Below, in pieces: positions 6,767-12,921 of a stretch of 13,953 bases of DNA. Origin of the DNA: Ramlibacter sp. Its GTDB lineage: Bacteria; Pseudomonadota; Gammaproteobacteria; Burkholderiales; Burkholderiaceae_C. Made by a program: the position numbers and the translations under genes. A model generated the notes under the pieces. The model ran no database searches. It saw only the letters and a program-made list of their open reading frames with translations, and was not told the origin of the DNA. Numbering within the stretch: the stretch's first letter is position 1; the number at the start of each line of letters is the position of its first letter. The stretch lies in assembly GCA_026785815.1 (NCBI GenBank), contig JAJAZH010000386.1, positions 1-13,953 on the forward strand. Direction: 5' to 3'.

Positions 6767-7987
6767 CTACTTCTGCAGGGCGGCCGGCCGGAGCAGCGGC
6801 CGCATCATCCACAAACCGATCGCCGGCCCGACCGCCAGCCAGGGCAGCAGCTGCGCGAGCGGCCAGCTTTGCGCCATGCCGACGAACAGCTGGATGCTCA
6901 CCACCGAAATCGCGAAGCCGATGCAGTTGGTGAAGGTGAGCACGCTGCCGACCACCGAGGGCGGCGCGTTCTGCGCGGTGAGGGTCGAGAACTGCGGCGA
7001 ATCGCCCGCCACCGTGGCCCCCCAGACCAGTAGCCACACGAAGAACAGCGGCAGCGGTGCCACCAGCATCAGCGGCGCCGCCAGGCAGCACAGGGCGCTG
7101 GTGGCAAGCTGGGACTGGGCGACGCGGGCGCTGCCGAAGCGCCGCGCCAGCAAGCCGCCGCCGACACAGCCCACGAAGCCGGCGCCGATCGCCCAGAACG
7201 ACGCCGCGCTCACGGCCACGCCGGAGGCCAGGCGGCTGGCCACGATCGTCGGCACCAGCACGATGAAGGCATACAGCTCCCACATGTGGCCGAAGTAGCC
7301 GAACACCGAAGCGCGCAGCCGCCGGTCGGTCCAGATCAAGCCCAGCGCTCGCGGCGTGATCGGCGCCGCGCTGGCACTGGCACTGGCACTGGCACTGGCT
7401 GGCCGTTGCGGCACCAGCAACCAGGTGGCGAGGCCGCCGAGCGCCGCCAGCACGGAGACGGCCAGCACCACCGCCTGCCACTGCCACGGCCCCACCGCGC
7501 CACTGCCGGCCAGCGCCCGCAGGCCGTGCGGCAAGGCCGTCCCCAGCACCAGGGCGCCGATCAGGATGCCGAGCACCGCGCCCAGCCGCTCGCGATACCA
7601 GAGCGCCGCGATCTTCATGCCGACCGGGTAGATGCCGGCCAGCAGGAAGCCGACGGCGAAGCGCAGCACCAGCAGCACGGCCATGCGGCCATCGGCCAGC
7701 AGCAGCGCCGCGTTGGCCAGCGCGCCGAGCAGCGAGCACACCAGGAACACCGTCGCCGGTGGAAAGCGGTCGGCCACCATCAGCAGCGCGAACACCAGCG
7801 TGCCCGCGACGAAGCCGAGCTGCACCGCCGACGTCAAAGGGCCGACTGCTGCTGGCGGCAGCGCCCAGGCCAGTTGCAGATCGGGCATCACGGCGTTGAC
7901 CGCAAACCAAAGCGAGGTGCCGGCGAACTGCGACAGCACGATCACCGGCAGGATGCGGCGCGGGACCGCCTGCGGCGCGGGCGTCAG
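6767..7987 (-). CDS. MFS permease, probably started at a CTG codon
   Basis: From the proposed CTG start this is a 406-residue, 12-helix major facilitator protein, the usual length for the superfamily. The first helix begins around residue 11 (RILPVIVLSQFAGTSLWF), and a well-conserved segment runs LRFAVGFLLAGIYPVGMK (108-125). A central cytoplasmic loop contains an Ala-Ser dipeptide run (197-208) encoded by a DNA hexamer repeat. No ATG, GTG or TTG lies in frame between the preceding stop and the middle of helix 1, where GTG codons would cut the helix. The CTG at 7987-7985 overlaps the amidohydrolase TGA as CTGA and has GGAGGT 6 nt upstream, so coupled initiation there is the best reading. It is third in an operon with the dehydrogenase and amidohydrolase and likely carries their substrate or a related acid. 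Specificity unknown. Confidence 0.85.
   Translation of the reverse strand: MTPAPQAVPRRILPVIVLSQFAGTSLWFAVNAVMPDLQLAWALPPAAVGPLTSAVQLGFVAGTLVFALLMVADRFPPATVFLVCSLLGALANAALLLADGRMAVLLVLRFAVGFLLAGIYPVGMKIAALWYRERLGAVLGILIGALVLGTALPHGLRALAGSGAVGPWQWQAVVLAVSVLAALGGLATWLLVPQRPASASASASASAAPITPRALGLIWTDRRLRASVFGYFGHMWELYAFIVLVPTIVASRLASGVAVSAASFWAIGAGFVGCVGGGLLARRFGSARVAQSQLATSALCCLAAPLMLVAPLPLFFVWLLVWGATVAGDSPQFSTLTAQNAPPSVVGSVLTFTNCIGFAISVVSIQLFVGMAQSWPLAQLLPWLAVGPAIGLWMMRPLLRPAALQK
7371..7400. repeat. Hexanucleotide tandem repeat (CTGGCA, five units, last imperfect) inside the MFS gene
   Basis: Four perfect CTGGCA units run from 7371 to 7394, followed by CTGGCT. On the coding strand they give a repeated Ala-Ser dipeptide in the linker between the two halves of the permease. 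The unit is six bases, so copy-number change would lengthen or shorten the loop without shifting the frame. Confidence 0.85.
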
Positions 7988-8820
7988 CTCGCCACCTCCG
8001 GATAGCCGTAGAGCTGGGCCGGGTTGTCGACCAGGATCCGGCGCCGGGTCGCATCGTCGTCGGCCCAGTGCAGCAGCAGGTCGAGCATGGCCGCGGACGA
8101 CGGCGCCGGCAGGATGTTCGGGTGCGGCCAGTTGCTGGCCCACAGGCAGCGGCCGGCGTTGGCCTGCACCAGGGCCCGCGCCAGCACGCTGACATCGTCG
8201 TACAGCGGCGCTCCCACCACCGAAGTTTCATACGGGGCCGACAGCTTGACCCAGCACCGGCCCGAGTCCAGCAGCCGCAGCAACGACCGGAAGCCAGCGT
8301 GCTGCGGCGCCACCGGCTCGAGGAACTTGCCGTTGTGGTCGATCACCAGGTCGCAGGGCAGGCGCGCCAGCCGGTCCTGGTAGCGCGGCAGGTCGCTGCC
8401 GTCGAGCTGCAGGTCGATGTGCCAGCCGAGCGGCTGGATCAGCGCAGCCATCGGCTCCAGCGCATCCCACGGCAACACGCCGCCAGTGATCATCATGAAC
8501 CGCACGCCGCGCACGCCTAGCGCGTGCAGCCGCTGCAGCTCAGCCTCGCTGGTGTCGGGGCGAACCACGACAATGCCGCGCGCTTCGGACCCGAAGGCCG
8601 CCATCGCCTTGAGCGTGCAGCTGTTGTCGAAACCGTAACCGGTGGGCTGCACCACGACCATGCGCCGCAGGCCGAGCGCGGCCTGCACCTGGCGGTAGTC
8701 GCTCACCGGCGCGTGCGGCGGCTTGAAGGTGGCCGTGGACGCCAGCGCGAAGCGATCTTCGTACACATGCATGTGGCAGTCGCAGGCGCCAGGCGGCGGT
8801 TTGAGCTTCGGGGAATCCAT
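7984..8820 (-). CDS. Amidohydrolase of the LigI / D-galactarolactone isomerase group (COG3618)
   Basis: This 278-residue TIM-barrel amidohydrolase is close in length to LigI (2-pyrone-4,6-dicarboxylate lactonase) and D-galactarolactone isomerase. Visible elements are the beta-1 motif GACDCHMHVYEDRF (11-24, with H16 and H18), QPTGYGFDNS (58-67), GVRFMMITGG (105-114), GWHIDLQLDG (132-141, H134), VIDHNGKF (159-166, H162) and WASNWPHP (227-234) near the end of the barrel. The last is informative: LigI-type hydrolases have GTDWPH there, with Asp as general base, and this protein has Asn230. That fits a lactone isomerase or altered chemistry better than plain hydrolysis. The ATG at 8820 follows AAAGAAGG. 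The gene lies 47 bp after the dehydrogenase and overlaps the permease start by four bases, so it is mid-operon. Confidence 0.85.
   Translation of the reverse strand: MDSPKLKPPPGACDCHMHVYEDRFALASTATFKPPHAPVSDYRQVQAALGLRRMVVVQPTGYGFDNSCTLKAMAAFGSEARGIVVVRPDTSEAELQRLHALGVRGVRFMMITGGVLPWDALEPMAALIQPLGWHIDLQLDGSDLPRYQDRLARLPCDLVIDHNGKFLEPVAPQHAGFRSLLRLLDSGRCWVKLSAPYETSVVGAPLYDDVSVLARALVQANAGRCLWASNWPHPNILPAPSSAAMLDLLLHWADDDATRRRILVDNPAQLYGYPEVAS
7994..7999 (-). promoter_or_regulatory. Shine-Dalgarno site supporting a CTG start for the MFS permease
   Basis: On the minus strand this is GGAGGT, 6 nt (GGCGAG) before CTG at 7987. It lies inside the last codons of the amidohydrolase gene, and the CTG shares its last two bases with that gene's TGA. 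This is the usual arrangement for translational coupling but with a rare start codon. Confidence 0.55.
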
Positions 8821-8867
8821 GAGGGCCTTCTTTCCTTGGTTGTTCGCGGTCGCGACTGGCGCCAGCG

Positions 8868-9863
8868 TCAGGCGGCGCGCAACCGGACCAGCCGGGTGGC
8901 GCTGGCGGCGTTCAGCGCGCCCTTCGGCGCCCGGCCTTGCAGGATCTCGGCCACCTGGGCCACGGTCTCCAGCGACTGGTGCTCGATCGCTTGCGGGGTC
9001 AGCCCGCCGACATGCGGCGTCGCGACCACCAGCGCATGCCGGCTCAGCGCAGGCGAGGGCATCTGGTCGGGCGCACGCCCCACGTCGAGGGCGCAGCCGG
9101 CGATCAGTCCGTGGTCGAGCGCGTGCAGCAAAGCCGCCTCGTCCACCAGGTTGCCGCGCGAGGGATTGATGAAAAACGCGGTCGGCTTCATGCGCGCGAA
9201 CGCCTGGCCATCCATCAGGTTCTCGGTTTCGGCAGTCGCGACGGCGAGACAGACGACATGGTCCGCCTGCGCCAGCAACTGAGGCAGATCGACCTGGCTT
9301 GAATTTTCGTTGTCGACTCTGGAATACGGATCGCAGACCAGCACCCGCATGCCGAGCGCCGACCCGAGCGAACAAAGATAGCGGCCGATCTGCCCATAAC
9401 CGATGACGCCGAGCGTGGCGCCCCGCAACTCGCGGCCCATGGCGGCTGGCGGCGTGCTGCCGGCGTGGTACGCCGCGGAGGCTGCGCTGATCTGGCGGCT
9501 GAGATCGACCATCGCGCCGACCACCCATTCGGCGACCGACGCGATGAAGCCGGCGCTGGCCTGCGTCACCAGCACGCCTTGACGGCTGGCCGCCGCCACA
9601 TCGACGTTGCGGATGTCGATGGCGCAGCGCGAAAAAGCCACCAGCGCCGGCAGCGCATCGAACAGCGCCGCTGCGCCCGGTGTCTGGCGGTACGACACGA
9701 TGACCTCGCAGCCTTGCGCAGCCTCGATCAGCTCCGCCACGGCCAGCTCGTGTCCGCTGGTGTTGAGGCTGACCTGGCCCAGAGCCTGCAGGCCCGCCAG
9801 CGCCCGCTCGCCGTAATAAAGACGGCGGGCCTCGTCGGGATGGGTCAGGAAGATCCGGGCCAT
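8868..9863 (-). CDS. D-isomer-specific 2-hydroxyacid dehydrogenase family protein
   Basis: This 331-residue cytoplasmic NAD(P)-dependent oxidoreductase belongs to the D-2-hydroxyacid (phosphoglycerate/glyoxylate reductase-like) family and is of normal length. The Rossmann motif is GVIGYGQIGR (152-161), with Asp178 at the end of the next strand (VLVCDPY), which favours NAD(H) over NADP(H). Catalytic Arg236 lies in NPSRGNLVDE, and His284 is in ATPHVGGLT. The third member of the usual Arg-Glu-His set is not seen: the place of the DVFEKEP-type motif is taken by ALDVGRAPDQMPSP (258-271), which has Asp266 but no Glu. The ATG at 9863 has AAGGAG 4 nt upstream. It is the first gene of the minus-strand operon, behind a good promoter. 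It probably reduces a 2-oxo acid or oxidises a hydroxy acid made in the same pathway. Confidence 0.9.
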   Translation of the reverse strand: MARIFLTHPDEARRLYYGERALAGLQALGQVSLNTSGHELAVAELIEAAQGCEVIVSYRQTPGAAALFDALPALVAFSRCAIDIRNVDVAAASRQGVLVTQASAGFIASVAEWVVGAMVDLSRQISAASAAYHAGSTPPAAMGRELRGATLGVIGYGQIGRYLCSLGSALGMRVLVCDPYSRVDNENSSQVDLPQLLAQADHVVCLAVATAETENLMDGQAFARMKPTAFFINPSRGNLVDEAALLHALDHGLIAGCALDVGRAPDQMPSPALSRHALVVATPHVGGLTPQAIEHQSLETVAQVAEILQGRAPKGALNAASATRLVRLRAA

Positions 9864-9888
9864 GCGGCTCCTTGCAAAAAGGCAGGCA

Positions 9889-9916
9889 AATGTAATGGTA
9901 TGACGATTGATGTCAA
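9889..9916 (-). promoter_or_regulatory. Sigma-70 promoter for the dehydrogenase-amidohydrolase-permease operon
   Basis: On the minus strand a perfect -35 TTGACA (9911-9916) is separated by 16 bp from TACATT (9889-9894), a 4/6 match to the -10 consensus. Transcription would start near 9882, leaving a ~19-nt leader that contains the AAGGAG ribosome site of the dehydrogenase gene. Confidence 0.6.
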
Positions 9917-9917
9917 T
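9896..9917. promoter_or_regulatory. Candidate operator(s): GntR/FadR-like half-palindrome plus a perfect inverted repeat
   Basis: TGGTATGACGA (9896-9906) matches the TGGT-N3-ACCA pattern bound by FadR-type GntR regulators with one mismatch. It sits between the -35 and -10 of the minus-strand promoter. Directly next to it, ATTGA-TG-TCAAT (9906-9917) is a perfect 5-bp inverted repeat covering the -35. A repressor bound here would block the minus-strand operon. No regulator gene is in the window, so the protein is unknown. Confidence 0.4.
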
Positions 9918-9975
9918 GATCGCTTGTCCTTAGGCCAAGGCGCCCGAAATACCTGCGCGCGGCCCGGCACCTTCC

Positions 9976-9981
9976 TAGAAT
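9976..9981 (+). promoter_or_regulatory. Candidate -10 box for the TRAP transporter operon
   Basis: TAGAAT is a 5/6 match to TATAAT, about 36 bp before the DctP start codon. No acceptable -35 lies 16-18 bp upstream (sequence there reads CTGCGC), so any promoter here would be weak alone or need an activator. Confidence 0.3.
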
Positions 9982-10016
9982 GAAATCCGGTTCCCGTAGT
10001 CCAACTGGAGAGAGAC

Positions 10017-11033
10017 ATGATGCAATCACCCTTCAAGAGCAACCGCCGCGCCGTGCTGGCTGCGGCCACCCTGGCGCTCACCCTGGCCGGCGCGGCGCTG
10101 CCGGCAGCGGCGCAGGCCCCCATCACGCTGCATGGCGCTTCGCAGTTCAACGACGATCACGCCTTCACCAAGACGATGGTGAAGTTCGAGGAGCTGGTCA
10201 AGAAGTACTACGGCAAGCCGATCACGTTCGTGCTGCACAAGAACAGCGAGCTCGGTCTCGAGAAGCAGTACTTCGAGTACATGTCGCAGGGCAAGGCGGT
10301 CGACTTCGCCGTGGTGTCGCCAGCCCACATGTCGACGTTCTCGAAGGCCGCCCCGTTCATCGATGCGCCGTTCCTGTTTCGCGACCTGGCCCACTGGAAC
10401 AAGGTGCTCGACGGCGACACCTTCAAGCCGATCGCCGACGAGGTGGCCCAGCGTGCCGACGTGATGCTGATCGGCTACGCCGGCGGCGGCGTGCGCAACA
10501 TCTTCTCCAACAAGCCGGCCTCCACCCTGAGCGACATCAAGAACCTGAAGGTCCGGGTGCAAGGCGCGCCGATCTGGAGCCGCTCGTTCACCGCCGTCGG
10601 CATGGCCCCGACGGTCATCGCCTACAACGAGGTCTACAACGCCATCCAGAACGGCGTCATCTCGGCCGGCGAGAACGAAGCCGCCGGCGTCGAGCAGATG
10701 AAGTTCAACGAGGTCGCCCCCAACCTGCTGATGACGCAGCACGCGATCACGATCCGGCCGCTGTGCTTCTCGGCCAAGACCTTCAAGTCGCTGCCCGCCG
10801 ACCTGCAGGCCGCGGTCCTGCGGGCCGGCAAGGAAGCCGGCGCCTACGGCCGGCAGATCGAATCGTCGGAAGACGGCGCCAAGCTCGACGCCATGGAGAA
10901 GGCCGGCAAGCTCAAGCGCATCGCCTTCAAGGACCGCGACCAGATGAAGAGCCTGGTCGAACCGGTCATCGCCGCCTACGCCAAGGAAGTCGGCGCCGAC
11001 GCGATCTACACCAAGATCAACGGCATCAAGTAA
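10017..11033 (+). CDS. TRAP transporter periplasmic substrate-binding protein, DctP family
   Basis: This 338-residue extracytoplasmic solute receptor captures an organic acid in the periplasm and delivers it to the DctQM membrane pair. It has an N-terminal export signal: basic start with R10-R11, hydrophobic core to about residue 27, and AxA cleavage options at residues 32-34 (AAAQA). The twin arginines loosely recall a Tat signal, but Sec export is equally possible. The mature part shows the DctP pattern, including LKVRVQG (177-183), whose Arg180 is the family's carboxylate-binding arginine, and NGVISAGENE (212-221). The ligand is therefore probably a carboxylate or sugar acid. The ATG at 10017 has GGAG 6 nt upstream; an adjacent ATG at 10020 is an alternative. 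It is the first gene of the plus-strand operon, 3 bp before dctQ. Confidence 0.92.
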   Translation: MMQSPFKSNRRAVLAAATLALTLAGAALPAAAQAPITLHGASQFNDDHAFTKTMVKFEELVKKYYGKPITFVLHKNSELGLEKQYFEYMSQGKAVDFAVVSPAHMSTFSKAAPFIDAPFLFRDLAHWNKVLDGDTFKPIADEVAQRADVMLIGYAGGGVRNIFSNKPASTLSDIKNLKVRVQGAPIWSRSFTAVGMAPTVIAYNEVYNAIQNGVISAGENEAAGVEQMKFNEVAPNLLMTQHAITIRPLCFSAKTFKSLPADLQAAVLRAGKEAGAYGRQIESSEDGAKLDAMEKAGKLKRIAFKDRDQMKSLVEPVIAAYAKEVGADAIYTKINGIK

Positions 11034-11036
11034 TCG

Positions 11037-11582
11037 ATGGCTATCGCGCTCCCGGCGGAAGGGCCGGGCGGTCCGCCGGCAAGTGCGGCGCCTGGCGCCT
11101 GGCGCCGCTTCACGGCCGGCTTCGCCTGGCTGCTGAACTGGCTGCTGATCGGCACGGTTGCGGTGCTGATCATCCCGGTGACCATGCAGATCGTTTCGCG
11201 CTACACGTCGGTGATCCCGCCTTACATCTGGACCGAGGAGCTGGCACGCTTCGTGTTCATCTGGATGATCATGCTGGGGGCGATGGTCGGCGTGCGCGAA
11301 AGCTCGCATTTCGATGTCGACATCTGGCCCCGACTGAGCCTGAAGGCGAACGCGGCGCTCAGGCTGGTCACCAATGTCTTCACGTTGGTCTTCGCCCTGG
11401 TGTTCGTCATTTCAGGCATCGAGTTCACGCGCTTCGCGATCTACCGGATTTCGGAACTGGCCGAATTGCCGCTGTGGGTCATCCACATCGCCTGGCCGCT
11501 GACCGGCCTGGCCTGGATCGTCTTTCTCGGTGAGCAGTTCGTCGACAACATCCGCATCCTGGCCGTGAAAGAGGCTCCATGA
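11037..11582 (+). CDS. TRAP transporter small permease subunit, DctQ family
   Basis: This 181-residue inner-membrane protein has four predicted helices (about 32-54, 68-86, 108-128 and 146-164), the standard DctQ topology. The conserved helix 1-2 region includes MQIVSRYTSVIPPYIWTEEL, followed by ARFVFIWMIMLGA. The hydrophilic Gly/Pro/Ala-rich N-terminus (1-22) is longer than strictly needed but not unusual. DctQ pairs with DctM to form the sodium-coupled membrane unit that takes substrate from DctP. It starts 3 bp after the DctP stop codon and its last codons overlap the DctM ATG (ATGA), so the three subunits should be co-translated. Confidence 0.92.
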   Translation: MAIALPAEGPGGPPASAAPGAWRRFTAGFAWLLNWLLIGTVAVLIIPVTMQIVSRYTSVIPPYIWTEELARFVFIWMIMLGAMVGVRESSHFDVDIWPRLSLKANAALRLVTNVFTLVFALVFVISGIEFTRFAIYRISELAELPLWVIHIAWPLTGLAWIVFLGEQFVDNIRILAVKEAP

Positions 11583-12898
11583 CCGGTGCCGTCCTGTCTC
11601 CCGGGGTGGCGAGCCTGATCCTGTTTGTCGTGTTCTTCGCGCTGATGGCGCTGCGGGTGCCGGTGGCTTTTGCGCTGGGGCTGGCCTGCCTGCCGATCCT
11701 GCTGATCGAACCGCGGCTGTCGGCGATGACGCTGATGAGCGAGACCTTCAATTCGTACAACTCCTTCATCCTGCTGGCCGTGCCGTTCTTCCTGCTGACG
11801 GCCAACCTGATGAACGTCGGCGGCATCACCGACCGGCTGCTGCGCTTGTCCCGAACCATGGTCGGTCATTTCCCGGGCGGGCTGGCCCAGATCAACGTCG
11901 TGCTGTCGCTGTTCTTCGCCGGCATTTCGGGCTCGTCGACGGCCGACGCCGCCAGCCAGTCCAAAATCTTCATCGAGGCGCAGCGGCGGGAAGGCTACGA
12001 CGACAGCTTCTCGGTCGCCATCACGGCCGTGTCGTCGGTGCTGGCCGTCATCATCCCGCCGTCGATCCTGATGATCGTCTGGGGCGGCGTGCTGTCGGTC
12101 TCGATCGGCGCCCTGTTCCTGGCCGGTATCCTGCCCGGCCTGCTACTGGTGGCGGTGCAGATGGCGACTGTGCACGCCTATGCCAAATCGCGCGGCTACC
12201 CGACCTATCCCAGGGCCACCTTCATCGAGTTCCTGACATCGGCGGCGATCACCATCCCGGCACTGATGACGCCCGTGATCATCATCGGCGGCAAGATCTT
12301 CGGCTGGTTCACGGCGACCGAGTCCGCCGCCGTCGCCGTGCTCTATGCCGGCATGCTGTCGGTCTTCGTCTACCGGGAGATCGACCTGAAGGGCCTGCTG
12401 GCGGCTTTCTCGGACACCGGGCGCTTCGCTGCCGTCACGCTGTTCTGCGTCGGCACCGCCAGCGCCTTCGGCTGGCTGATGGCGTACTACAAGATTCCGC
12501 AGGCCCTGCTGTCCGGCGTATCGCAATGGGGCATGGGGCCGATCACGACCGGGCTCTTCATCGCCTTCGTGTTCCTGGTGGTCGGCTGTTTCCTGGACGC
12601 CATTCCCGCGATCATCATCGTCGGCACCATCCTGCAGCCGATCGCTGCTGCCGGCAACCTGGACCCGGTGCATTTCGCGATGATCGGCATCGTCTCGCTG
12701 GCGTTCGGACTGGTCACGCCGCCCTACGGCCTGTGCCTGATGATCTGTTGCAAGATCGCCGGGATGCGGCTCAGCGAGGTGATGAAGGATGTGATGCTGA
12801 TGCTGATGCCGATGATCGGGGTGCTGGTGCTGATCGTCCTGTGGCCCCAGCTGGTGCTGTTCCTGCCCAGCCTGATCTCGCCGGAATTCCTGAAGTAG
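11579..12898 (+). CDS. TRAP transporter large permease subunit, DctM family
   Basis: This is a 439-residue, very hydrophobic protein of the DctM/SiaM type, the sodium-driven transport channel of the TRAP system. Length fits the family (~425-440). Recognisable stretches are AVPFFLLTANLMNVGGIT (68-85), FFAGISGSSTADAASQSKIF (113-132), VIIPPSILMIVWGG, GWFTATESAAVAVLYAG and LVTPPYGLCLMI. The SGSS and TATES segments form the helical-hairpin tips that bind sodium and substrate. Its ATG is embedded in the DctQ stop codon (ATGA at 11579-11582). The dioxygenase gene follows after 23 bp in the same direction. The transported compound is unknown; the gene neighbourhood suggests an organic or sugar acid. 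Confidence 0.95.
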   Translation: MTGAVLSPGVASLILFVVFFALMALRVPVAFALGLACLPILLIEPRLSAMTLMSETFNSYNSFILLAVPFFLLTANLMNVGGITDRLLRLSRTMVGHFPGGLAQINVVLSLFFAGISGSSTADAASQSKIFIEAQRREGYDDSFSVAITAVSSVLAVIIPPSILMIVWGGVLSVSIGALFLAGILPGLLLVAVQMATVHAYAKSRGYPTYPRATFIEFLTSAAITIPALMTPVIIIGGKIFGWFTATESAAVAVLYAGMLSVFVYREIDLKGLLAAFSDTGRFAAVTLFCVGTASAFGWLMAYYKIPQALLSGVSQWGMGPITTGLFIAFVFLVVGCFLDAIPAIIIVGTILQPIAAAGNLDPVHFAMIGIVSLAFGLVTPPYGLCLMICCKIAGMRLSEVMKDVMLMLMPMIGVLVLIVLWPQLVLFLPSLISPEFLK

Positions 12899-12921
12899 CC
12901 GGGCGCGACGCGAGGCTCCAC

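Noticed and set aside
5046..8231. A 1061-codon open frame on the minus strand spanning the dehydratase gene, the repeat gap and the MFS gene
   Set aside because: It is antisense to the well-conserved UxaA-family gene and out of frame with the real MFS and amidohydrolase genes. Its product is Ala/Gly/Arg-rich low-complexity sequence with no domain, as expected for stop-free shadows in GC-rich DNA.
9980..11533. A 517-codon plus-strand open frame overlapping DctP and DctQ
   Set aside because: It lies in a different frame from two well-supported TRAP genes and gives an Arg-rich product without motifs.
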